Shown here: positions 1-5,198 of the stretch, in pieces
Numbering within the stretch: position 1 is the first letter of the stretch
Layout: each line of letters opens with the position of its first letter
From: Candidatus Brocadia sp.
Lineage (GTDB): Bacteria > Planctomycetota > Brocadiia > Brocadiales > Brocadiaceae
Direction: 5' to 3'
Length of the DNA: 5,455 nucleotides
Assembly: GCA_030837935.1 (NCBI GenBank)
Contig: JAUQXU010000509.1
Coordinates: 1-5,455 of the forward strand
The notes under the pieces: model-generated
The model's database searches: none
Told to the model about the DNA's origin: nothing
The model's input: only the letters and a program-made list of their open reading frames with translations
Position numbers and translations under genes: made by a program

Positions 1-253
1 AACCAATGGTAGAATACCGAACATGTCCTATAGCAACAGGGTTTTTTAAGGATTTGAGCATGGGTGGCTTTATGGCGTCGCTTACGAGCCCCATTCCTTT
101 GTAACAGAGGATGTCTTTACCATCCGTTGAAGCAATGCCAGCACTCTCTTCTCCGCGATGTTGCAAGGAATACAAACCATAATATACCCTCTCTGCAGCG
201 TCTTCGCATCCATAGATTCCAAATAACCCACAATATTCTTTTGCGTAGGACAT
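1..253 (-). CDS. purF: Amidophosphoribosyltransferase, N-terminal part (partial)
   Basis: This enzyme catalyses the first committed step of de novo purine synthesis in the cytoplasm: PRPP plus glutamine gives phosphoribosylamine. Only the first 84 codons are present; the gene continues past the left edge. Reading the minus strand from the ATG at 253 gives the start of a class II (Ntn) glutamine amidotransferase domain: a short leader MSYAKEY, then Cys8 in CGLFGIYG, SLQHRGEESAGI at residues 29-40, and GHVRYSTIG at 76-84. Cys8 would be the nucleophile exposed after leader removal, as in the Bacillus-type enzyme; Arg79 lies in the conserved glutamine-site motif. An in-frame stop at 281-283 limits the start to this ATG or a TTG at 272-274. 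AGGT 9 bases upstream of the ATG is a modest ribosome site. It is divergent from thiE. The identification is firm; the PRPP-binding domain lies outside the window. Confidence 0.95.
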   Translation of the reverse strand, partial: MSYAKEYCGLFGIYGCEDAAERVYYGLYSLQHRGEESAGIASTDGKDILCYKGMGLVSDAIKPPMLKSLKNPVAIGHVRYSTIG

Positions 254-317
254 TTTTCTGTGACCTATCTCCAATTTATTTTATTATGCAGAATACGATG
301 TATGCCGTATATTTTTA

Positions 318-347
318 TTGACCTTTTGTGATTTGAGGATTCATAAT
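318..347 (+). promoter_or_regulatory. Sigma-70-like promoter facing thiE
   Basis: TTGACC at 318-323 matches the -35 consensus at 5 of 6 positions, and CATAAT at 342-347 matches the -10 consensus at 5 of 6. The spacing is 18 bases. Transcription would start near 354 and give thiE a leader of about 215 bases that contains the inverted repeat at 381-422. This rests on sequence match alone. It is the best housekeeping-type promoter I found by eye in the window. Confidence 0.5.
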
Positions 348-380
348 AGGTTTGCTGAATAACACCTGGCCGGGCGAAGC

Positions 381-422
381 TGCAACCAAATCCCTCTTAA
401 AAAGGGGCTGAAGAGGTTTGCA
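381..422. repeat. Degenerate inverted repeat, possible REP/MITE remnant
   Basis: The ends TGCA and TTTGCA, with the inner arms CCTCTT (393-398) and AAGAGG (411-416), make an imperfect inverted repeat around the core AAAAAGGGGCTG. A second, nested pairing is possible between CCCTCTT (392-398) and the AAAAGGG that follows it. The CCCTCTTAAAAAGGGG string resembles dispersed palindromic elements of the TCCCCCTTTTTAAGGGGGA type that I recall from several environmental bacterial genomes. That family link is from memory and cannot be tested with one copy. In an RNA leader it would form a hairpin upstream of thiE. Confidence 0.35.
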
Positions 423-569
423 AATAATCTTACCAAAGCTTGTCCTCATGGAAATGGGGAAAAGAAGTTTTTACACAGTAATACTATAGAGGCAGGAAAA
501 CACCTAGATAGCAAAATTATATCAAACATTGAATGAGTGTCAATACATTTATCGGCGAACAGATGACTC

Positions 570-1238
570 ATGGCAGAAACAAGGAAACACAGATTTTTTA
601 AAAACTTCTCGGATGTAAAGTTGTACGTTATCATAAGTTCTCACCTGGCGAAAAAACCTGTATTGGAAATACTTCAGGATGTTATTGAGGGTGGCGCAGA
701 CGCAGTGCAATTGCGGGAAAAAACAATGCCTGATAGAGAATTTCTTATTATGGCCAGGGAGTTTAAAAAAATAACTACCCAATCGAAAACGATTTTCATT
801 GTAAATGACCGCGCCGAAATTGCCAAAGAAGTAGATGCAGATGGCTTACACATCGGGCAATCGGATCTAGACATTCATGTCGCACGCAAGATGCTTGGTT
901 ATGATAAGATAATTGGGGTCTCTACCCATAATATTTTGCAGGCACGAAAGGCACAAAAAGGGGGTGCGGATTATATTGGAATTGGCCCTGTTTTTTTCAC
1001 TGCAACAAAGGACTATGAACCTCCTGTAGGTCTGGATTGTTTAAAACAGGTAAACAGGGAAATAGCGATACCCTTTGTGGCTATAGGCGCTATTAATCTT
1101 GGAAATATTCATGATGTATTACACGCCGGCGTGAAGCGTGTTGCAATTTGTTCTGCAATTATTTGTAGTGATAATGTTATAGATGCAACCCGGTCTTTTA
1201 AAAAACTGCTTAGCATACATACAGAGTTTCTACCTTAG
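570..1238 (+). CDS. thiE: Thiamine-phosphate synthase
   Basis: This cytoplasmic TIM-barrel enzyme joins HMP pyrophosphate to the thiazole phosphate (HET-P or its carboxylate) to make thiamine monophosphate. The 222-residue product is about the usual family length and carries the family motifs in order: LYVI at 18-21, QLREK at 47-51 (Arg49 and Lys51, pyrimidine/phosphate contacts), IVNDR at 77-81, ADGLHIGQSD at 90-99, IGVSTH at 115-120, GADYIGIGPVF at 132-142, TATK at 144-147 (pyrophosphate loop), and FVAIGAI. The usual VFPTxTK loop reads VFFTATK here, with Phe143 replacing proline. The ATG at 570 is the first start after an in-frame TGA at 564-566, and it lacks a clear Shine-Dalgarno sequence. 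No other thi gene is in the window, so it appears to stand alone. Expression may come from the promoter at 318-347. Confidence 0.96.
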   Translation: MAETRKHRFFKNFSDVKLYVIISSHLAKKPVLEILQDVIEGGADAVQLREKTMPDREFLIMAREFKKITTQSKTIFIVNDRAEIAKEVDADGLHIGQSDLDIHVARKMLGYDKIIGVSTHNILQARKAQKGGADYIGIGPVFFTATKDYEPPVGLDCLKQVNREIAIPFVAIGAINLGNIHDVLHAGVKRVAICSAIICSDNVIDATRSFKKLLSIHTEFLP

Positions 1239-1248
1239 TCGATGGATG

Positions 1249-1264
1249 TGGTATTTTGTTTGCT
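1249..1264 (+). promoter_or_regulatory. Possible weak sigma-54 (-24/-12) site upstream of lipoprotein pair
   Basis: TGGTATT, four bases, then TTGCT puts GG at 1250-1251 and GC at 1262-1263, exactly 10 bases apart as sigma-54 requires. The TGG and TTGC blocks match the consensus, but the CACG part is poor (only A matches). Transcription would start near 1275, about 160 bases before the lipoprotein start. It lies just after the thiE stop. It is clearly weaker than the site at 2885-2900 and could be a chance match. Confidence 0.3.
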
Positions 1265-1423
1265 TATCGTTATCAATATCTTGTGATAAAAAATAGTATA
1301 AATCAACCGAAAATAACCATAAGCAACTATTGTGCAGGGCATTAAGATAAAATACTTACGGTATTCATTAGGAACCTCAGGATAATCCTCGCATCAAAAG
1401 TTGCAATTTTAAACATTTATGCG

Positions 1424-1429
1424 AAAGGA
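1424..1429 (+). promoter_or_regulatory. Ribosome binding site deciding the start at 1437
   Basis: AAAGGA ends 7 bases before the ATG at 1437. An alternative ATG at 1419 would sit upstream of this site and has no Shine-Dalgarno of its own. The later start gives a compact lipoprotein signal peptide (MGKIVPLIPLC...), so the first six codons of the longer frame are probably not translated. Confidence 0.7.
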
Positions 1430-1436
1430 ATGGGAT

Positions 1437-1994
1437 ATGGGGAAGATTGTACCTTTAATTCCTTTGTGTTTATTCATTTTAATGGTATTAGGTTGTGAGT
1501 CCTTTACGAAAAGGGAAGGTAAAAGACCGTGTACCCCGAAGGGTTCTTCAGAAGAAACGGTATTGCCGCCAAAGAGTAGTGGGTATTTAACGAGCGGGTC
1601 GACGGTAATTCTTGATACCGGAGAAGAAAATAAAGGAACATCCCTGCTTGAACAATTTGAGCAACTAAGAAAAGATTTAGCGGCCTCGCTGGGAAAAAAC
1701 GCATCGCTTGAAAGAGAGCTGGAAAGCGAAAAAGCAGCAAAAACAGCACTTGAATCAGAACTGGAAGAGATTAAGGGTCAATTAGAAGCCACACAGCAAC
1801 TTATTATTGAAAATGAAAAATTGCGTAAACGGCTTGAACAAAGCCTTGCACCGTACGAAAAAAAAATTAAGGAATTAACCGTAGAATTAACAAATGCACA
1901 GATTGAAGAAACTAAAGCAAAGCAGGCGCTTGTTGGCATGAAGATAGAACAACTTGTGGAAAAAAAAGAACAAATATCAGAAACTCCCCACTGA
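1437..1994 (+). CDS. Predicted lipoprotein with long coiled coil, function unknown
   Basis: I do not recognise a named family. The 185-residue product starts with a signal peptide: Lys3, a hydrophobic stretch at 4-18, and the lipobox VLGC with Cys20 as the lipidated residue. Leu at -2 is slightly unusual. A polar linker follows (about 21-68, including Pro-Pro at 44-45). Residues 70-177 are Glu/Lys/Gln/Leu-rich with hydrophobic residues in 4-3 spacing (L70, F74, L77, L81, L91, L95, L105, L109, I112, L116), typical of a coiled coil. Asn88 and Asn126 fall in core positions, as in dimeric coils, and Pro139 may kink the rod. The protein is probably anchored to a membrane on the periplasmic side. 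It lies 26 bases upstream of a second lipoprotein gene and was probably co-transcribed with it. A start at 1419 would add six residues. A role in envelope or flagellar assembly is only suggested by position. Confidence 0.8.
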   Translation: MGKIVPLIPLCLFILMVLGCESFTKREGKRPCTPKGSSEETVLPPKSSGYLTSGSTVILDTGEENKGTSLLEQFEQLRKDLAASLGKNASLERELESEKAAKTALESELEEIKGQLEATQQLIIENEKLRKRLEQSLAPYEKKIKELTVELTNAQIEETKAKQALVGMKIEQLVEKKEQISETPH

Positions 1995-2020
1995 TTATTT
2001 TCGAGGTACAGGATTATTAG

Positions 2021-2644
2021 ATGAAGTATACACTTCGTATTATCTGTATATGTTTATTTGTGGCTGTGGGCTGTGCAAGTGTACCACCACAGTATTCTTC
2101 AAGCCTTAATTATAACAAAACGGGCGAATTTCAAAAAACACAAATACGACGTGTATTACTCCTGCCGTTTGAATATGATGTAGACCGGGATGCCATCATA
2201 GAAGAGGTAACGGAGGCGTTTGCCGTAGAATTGAGAAAAACAGGAAGTTTTGAGGTTGTAGTATTCAATGAAAACAAAACAACACGTACCCCTGAACGTG
2301 ACATATGGGTAAAGGGTGCCATTGATTTAAACACCATTTTAACCTTAAAGAAGCGGTACGATGCGGACGCCATCGTATTTGGCAGTATAACTCATTATCG
2401 TCCTTATGAACCAATGTTACTTGGGGTAAAAGTAGGTATGATCTCTACTGACACAGGTACCGTCGTCTGGAGCGCAGACGGCGTTTTTGACAGCAATGAA
2501 AATGAGGTGGCAGAACTTGTAAAGCACTACTTTGAAAGTACACATCAGAAAAGCGCCTTATACGGCTGGAAACTTATTTTACTTTCTATGCGGCGCTACT
2601 CCCAATTTGTGGCAAATCAAATTACAGAAACACTCCGATACTAA
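2021..2644 (+). CDS. Predicted lipoprotein, CsgG/TolB-N-like
   Basis: The 207-residue product has a signal peptide with lipobox AVGC and Cys18 as lipid anchor. The mature part resembles the CsgG/TolB-N alpha/beta type by eye. RRVLLLPFEYD (about 43-53) is a first strand ending in Pro-Phe. A helix carrying AFAVELRKTGSFEVV follows, then KKRYDADAIVFGSITHY (about 109-126), matching the family's 'GaD..v.GsV' pattern. STDTGTVVWSADG matches the 'D..TGevvws' strand. Proteins of this type assemble at, or act as adaptors in, the outer membrane (CsgG, LpoB, flagellar FlgT). The C-terminal tail (about 170-207) is helical-looking. CAGGA 7 bases before the ATG supports the start. It is the second gene of the lipoprotein pair and lies 315 bases upstream of fliK. 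A flagellar role is possible but not shown; family assignment is by pattern, not by alignment. Confidence 0.75.
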   Translation: MKYTLRIICICLFVAVGCASVPPQYSSSLNYNKTGEFQKTQIRRVLLLPFEYDVDRDAIIEEVTEAFAVELRKTGSFEVVVFNENKTTRTPERDIWVKGAIDLNTILTLKKRYDADAIVFGSITHYRPYEPMLLGVKVGMISTDTGTVVWSADGVFDSNENEVAELVKHYFESTHQKSALYGWKLILLSMRRYSQFVANQITETLRY

Positions 2645-2701
2645 TAATCAGGCCAGACCCGCAATTAATATCTCGTAACAGACCATATCAGGAACTGCAC
2701 A

Positions 2702-2745
2702 GGGTACGGAAAACATTACCCATTATCAGGAAGGAAGTATCCTGA
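2702..2745 (+). promoter_or_regulatory. Two adjacent inverted repeats, possible enhancer or weak terminator
   Basis: GGGTA (2702-2706) pairs with TACCC (2717-2721) across a 10-base loop. Four bases later TCAGGA (2726-2731) pairs with TCCTGA (2740-2745) across 8 bases. The second is followed by GTTTCTTGTCTC, which is only loosely T-rich, so it would be a poor intrinsic terminator. The pair lies about 165-210 bases upstream of the predicted sigma-54 start, a normal distance for an activator site. Function is uncertain; both stems are short. Confidence 0.3.
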
Positions 2746-2884
2746 GTTTCTTGTCTCATTCCACAAGTAAAATATTTTCAAGTGCATATGCTTTCATATC
2801 AATTCCTTTAAATGTTTGTATCAATGGTACTTAGAAAATTTCATATTGTCGTTTTTTATTTCATTTCCCTGTCTTAAATAAGCA

Positions 2885-2900
2885 CGGCATGTATATTGCT
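2885..2900 (+). promoter_or_regulatory. Sigma-54 (RpoN) promoter of the hook operon
   Basis: CGGCATG, four bases (TATA), then TTGCT matches the -24/-12 consensus TGGCACG-N4-TTGCA at all essential positions. GG is at 2886-2887, GC is at 2898-2899, and they are 10 bases apart; GGCA, the G and TTGC are all conserved. The start site would be near 2911, leaving a leader of about 49 bases before fliK. RpoN control of hook genes with an enhancer-binding protein (FlgR/FleQ/FlrC type) is well known in several flagellated lineages, so location and motif agree. Confidence 0.75.
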
Positions 2901-2959
2901 TAATTAAAAAACCAAAATTACAAGCTGGTCATTCTATTTTATCTGAAAAGGAAACGACT

Positions 2960-4648
2960 ATGTTAGAATCAGCCATGGAACTATCCAACAAAAATGATCT
3001 ACTGGGAATTTTGCTGGCAAGCATTTGTCAGACAAGAAACAATTCTGACTGTCAGATCGCGGATGCACATGGTGTACAATCTGAAACCGGTGACGATGTT
3101 AGCAATGGATATCCCTTGCCATTCCATGAAATACTTGGACAAAAGATAATCAACCTAAAGGCGCACGATATGCGCAACCCAGAAAAAGCTAACCATCCTG
3201 AGCCAAAATTGAATACTGATTTTACAAAAAAAAGCGAGGAAGGATTGGGAGAGGATATTTCAGGGAATCAAATATCAAACACTATCCTTTCCGTATCCAT
3301 TTTGCCTGAGACGTTTCTAAAATACCCACAAACAAACATTCAAAATGCAGACCAAGATTTATCGTTGTGGCAGGATGTGTCCGATGTAAATGCCCGTTTC
3401 GGTATTGAAATTTCTTTTCTCAATAATTCCAATGACGAAGATTCTTCTCTATTTCCTCAAACTAGAGGGCAAACAGGGGGGGCTGATACAACGAAAAATG
3501 AAGTGTTCGTCGATGCAAATATCTCAGACATTTTATACAACGGAGAAACACCCCTCGTGCATAATCAAAATGTTGCAAATACACTGACGCGATCGGATAT
3601 TTTTAAGTCAAATCCAACACAAAAACCCGAACAATTGCAGAAGATGGATATGTCCATTTTCAATACGATGCAGGAATCAGAAATCACAGACTCAGATAGG
3701 AATGTAATCAATATGAGGAAGCTCCCCTCTGCATTTAAAACGTTAGCTCAAAACGTTTCTGCAGAAAACATGACTAATACTCTCAGGACGGAAATAGATA
3801 ATCCGGCGGATATAGCTGAAAGACACACGGAAAATGACCTATCAAAGACAAAGAATGATGTATCGTCTCAAGATGACATCTTAAATACTTCTCAAACCAA
3901 TGAAGAGTGGGATTTATTCGACAGATCTGGATCAAAACAAAAACCCTCTGAGCTTGCAGCACATGGCACAGATATAGAAAGAACGAATAGCAAGGTCTCT
4001 TTTTCTCTGGATAATCAAATGACTAAAGACGATGCACAAGCAAACTCACCAGACTTTCAGCAAAAAACAGCCATATTTCCAGGCAGTGACATAACACCGT
4101 CATCTTCTCCGGAAGGACGTAACAATAACATCAGTCACACGTTTCACGGAAGTCCCCCTGCAGAGATAAAACATACATACAGCAGTATCATTGAGCAATT
4201 CTTCAAAGAGATCCGTTTGGTGAACCATGGTGATAAGATCAGTTTGGTGAACTACGGTGGCAGGTCAGAAATCAAACTCAACCTTACCCCGCCGGAATTG
4301 GGCAACGTAGAAATCCACTTTACGGAAGAAAACGATGAAATCGAGGCAAAAATATTTGTAGAGAATGCAGAAGTCAAGGCTGCGATAGAAGACAATATGC
4401 ATCGGCTGAAAGAATCTGTTGCAGCCAGCGGTTTGGAAATCCAAAAGTTAGAAGTGTACATACAGAATGACAATGCATCGAAAGAAAAATCTTTCAATAA
4501 CTCTGATGCACATAACCAACCGTACCAAACACGCGGCCAGGAGTGGATGAATGGAGATCATTCTATTGATGAGGACAGTATAGGAAATGACGTGCAAAAA
4601 GAAATCAGCGTAAAAACATCGAACGTAATGGTTGACTATATTATATAA
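2960..4648 (+). CDS. fliK: Flagellar hook-length control protein
   Basis: FliK is exported by the flagellar type III apparatus, measures the growing hook and switches export from hook to filament proteins. The 562-residue product has a long, low-complexity N-terminal and middle part rich in Asn, Asp, Ser, Gln and Thr without recognisable motifs, as expected for the poorly conserved ruler region. The C-terminal Flg_hook domain spans about residues 414-505: EIKLNLTPPELGNVEIHF at 437-454 holds the diagnostic L-x-PPELG core, then AKIFVENAEVKAAIEDNM and LKESVAASGLEIQKLEVYI. AAGGA 7 bases before the ATG supports the start. It is the first gene of the hook operon, behind the sigma-54 promoter at 2885-2900, and its stop codon is part of the flgD ribosome site. 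Oddities are a near-exact duplication at 4215-4259 and homopolymers A8 (3226-3233) and G7 (3476-3482). The C-terminal domain makes the call firm. Confidence 0.92.
   Translation: MLESAMELSNKNDLLGILLASICQTRNNSDCQIADAHGVQSETGDDVSNGYPLPFHEILGQKIINLKAHDMRNPEKANHPEPKLNTDFTKKSEEGLGEDISGNQISNTILSVSILPETFLKYPQTNIQNADQDLSLWQDVSDVNARFGIEISFLNNSNDEDSSLFPQTRGQTGGADTTKNEVFVDANISDILYNGETPLVHNQNVANTLTRSDIFKSNPTQKPEQLQKMDMSIFNTMQESEITDSDRNVINMRKLPSAFKTLAQNVSAENMTNTLRTEIDNPADIAERHTENDLSKTKNDVSSQDDILNTSQTNEEWDLFDRSGSKQKPSELAAHGTDIERTNSKVSFSLDNQMTKDDAQANSPDFQQKTAIFPGSDITPSSSPEGRNNNISHTFHGSPPAEIKHTYSSIIEQFFKEIRLVNHGDKISLVNYGGRSEIKLNLTPPELGNVEIHFTEENDEIEAKIFVENAEVKAAIEDNMHRLKESVAASGLEIQKLEVYIQNDNASKEKSFNNSDAHNQPYQTRGQEWMNGDHSIDEDSIGNDVQKEISVKTSNVMVDYII
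4215..4259 (+). repeat. 18-base direct repeat, 27-base period, inside fliK
   Basis: The 18 bases at 4215-4232 recur at 4242-4259 with two mismatches (at repeat positions 12 and 14). The 27-base period is in frame and yields LVNHGDKIS followed by LVNYGGRSE, so it looks like a nine-codon tandem duplication at the entry to the conserved C-terminal domain. Flanking codons have diverged. Confidence 0.7.
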
Positions 4649-4654
4649 GGAGGT
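4646..4654 (+). promoter_or_regulatory. Full-consensus Shine-Dalgarno for flgD overlapping the fliK stop
   Basis: TAAGGAGGT is a nine-base match to the complement of the 16S rRNA 3' end and lies 5 bases before the flgD ATG. Its first three bases are the fliK TAA stop. Ribosomes ending fliK would finish directly on the flgD initiation site, which suggests translational coupling and high FlgD output relative to FliK. Confidence 0.85.
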
Positions 4655-4659
4655 AAGAC

Positions 4660-5133
4660 ATGGCTACATCAAGTACTTCGGGAATAAGTTCAGAAATCAG
4701 CATGGATAGTTTTCTTACGCTTTTTGTAACACAGTTGAAAAACCAAAATCCCTTAGACCCTACGGATAATACTGAATTTATGTCACAACTGGCGCAATTC
4801 AGCACGCTGGACCAGGAGCAGCAGCAGACAGGATATCTTGCAAACATAAATAGTATCGATACGGCCTCATTGCAATTAGACCAGATAACTATGGCCAGTT
4901 CTTTTATTGGGAAAACTATTAAATACAGCAGTGATGAGAATGGTGCCAATGATAAAACCCTCACGGGTGTTGTAGAAGGAGTGAAACTCGAAAAAGACGG
5001 AACCGTATCGTTTATCATTAATGACAAGTCTGTTCCTATCTCCTATCTCATAGAGGTTGAAGACACATCGACTGCTAATACTTCAACAACAGCGTCAACA
5101 ACGACTCTGTCTAAATCAGGCGAAAAGAAATAA
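4660..5133 (+). CDS. flgD: Flagellar hook capping/assembly protein, short form
   Basis: FlgD is secreted to the tip of the growing hook, where it acts as scaffold for adding FlgE subunits. The 157-residue product has the diagnostic N-terminal region (MDSFLTLFVTQLKNQNPLDP at 15-34, DNTEF at 36-40, SQLAQFSTLDQ at 42-52). A second conserved block follows, ASSFIGKTIKY then TGVVEGV and VPISYLIEV, which matches the Tudor-like FlgD region. It ends in a Ser/Thr-rich tail (about 135-157). Enterobacterial FlgD is about 230 residues; the Ig/FnIII-like insert is missing here, as in the short FlgD of Bacillus subtilis, so this looks like a natural short form and not a truncation. The start follows a full-consensus Shine-Dalgarno. 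It lies 11 bases after fliK and 65 bases before flgE, in the same operon. Confidence 0.93.
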   Translation: MATSSTSGISSEISMDSFLTLFVTQLKNQNPLDPTDNTEFMSQLAQFSTLDQEQQQTGYLANINSIDTASLQLDQITMASSFIGKTIKYSSDENGANDKTLTGVVEGVKLEKDGTVSFIINDKSVPISYLIEVEDTSTANTSTTASTTTLSKSGEKK

Positions 5134-5185
5134 TAAAAAGATTTTCAGATTGAATGGATTTATTGGATTTTTCAGTAATTTTTTG

Positions 5186-5193
5186 AAAGGAGG
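5186..5193 (+). promoter_or_regulatory. Strong ribosome binding site of flgE
   Basis: AAAGGAGG ends 5 bases before the ATG at 5199 and fixes the flgE start. The 65-base flgD-flgE gap has no visible promoter or terminator, so flgE is probably on the fliK-flgD transcript. Confidence 0.8.
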
Positions 5194-5198
5194 CGATT

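Larger units (their letters stand above)
254..569. other. Divergent purF-thiE intergenic region
   Basis: This 316-base region separates two divergently transcribed metabolic genes. It holds a right-facing sigma-70-like promoter at 318-347 and a degenerate inverted repeat at 381-422, both listed separately. For purF, a -10-like CATAAT lies on the minus strand at 283-288, but no acceptable -35 sits 16-18 bases upstream of it, so I do not call that promoter. Only very short open frames occur between 354 and 569, for example 13 codons from the ATG at 448, and none has coding character. I looked for the conserved thi-box sequences of a TPP riboswitch and did not find them. Confidence 0.6.
1239..1436. 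other. thiE-lipoprotein intergenic region
   Basis: This 198-base AT-rich gap shows no convincing rho-independent terminator for thiE; the only small stem, TTATCA/TGATAA at 1270-1289, is followed by A rather than T. It holds the weak sigma-54-like site at 1249-1264 and several AT-rich -10-like strings without a well-spaced -35. Read-through from thiE into the lipoprotein genes cannot be excluded. Confidence 0.45.
2645..2959. other. Regulatory region between lipoprotein pair and hook operon
   Basis: These 315 bases contain no gene that I can support. From left to right they hold two adjacent small inverted repeats (2702-2721 and 2726-2745), an AT-rich stretch (about 2760-2880), and a sigma-54 promoter (2885-2900). 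The region is large enough for an enhancer-binding protein site upstream of that promoter. A strong terminator for the lipoprotein genes is not evident. Confidence 0.6.

Noticed and set aside
64..321. Plus-strand open frame of 85 codons
   Set aside because: It lies antisense to purF, whose minus-strand translation gives clear conserved motifs (Cys8, LQHRGEESAGI, GHVRYSTIG).
374..387. Minus-strand GG-N10-GC spacing as a sigma-54 promoter for purF
   Set aside because: The match to the flanking consensus is poor (TCGC instead of TTGC, and no CACG).
354..569. TPP riboswitch before thiE
   Set aside because: GGGGCTGAAGAGG superficially recalls the CUGAGA element, but the second conserved block (around CTGATCTGGATAATACCAG) is absent.
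1270..1293. thiE terminator from TTATCA/TGATAA stem
   Set aside because: The stem is only 6 AT-rich pairs and is followed by A-run, not T-run, on the plus strand.
1390..1406. Sigma-54 site ending in TTGCA just before the lipoprotein gene
   Set aside because: The -12 part is perfect, but no GG occurs 10 bases upstream of the GC; the essential -24 element is missing.
1419..1436. Longer start for the coiled-coil lipoprotein
   Set aside because: The Shine-Dalgarno AAAGGA lies between the two ATGs and serves the one at 1437; the longer form would add acidic residues before the signal peptide.
4641..5027. Minus-strand open frame of 128 codons opposite flgD
   Set aside because: It is the mirror of the flgD coding frame, which has unmistakable FlgD motifs and a perfect ribosome site.
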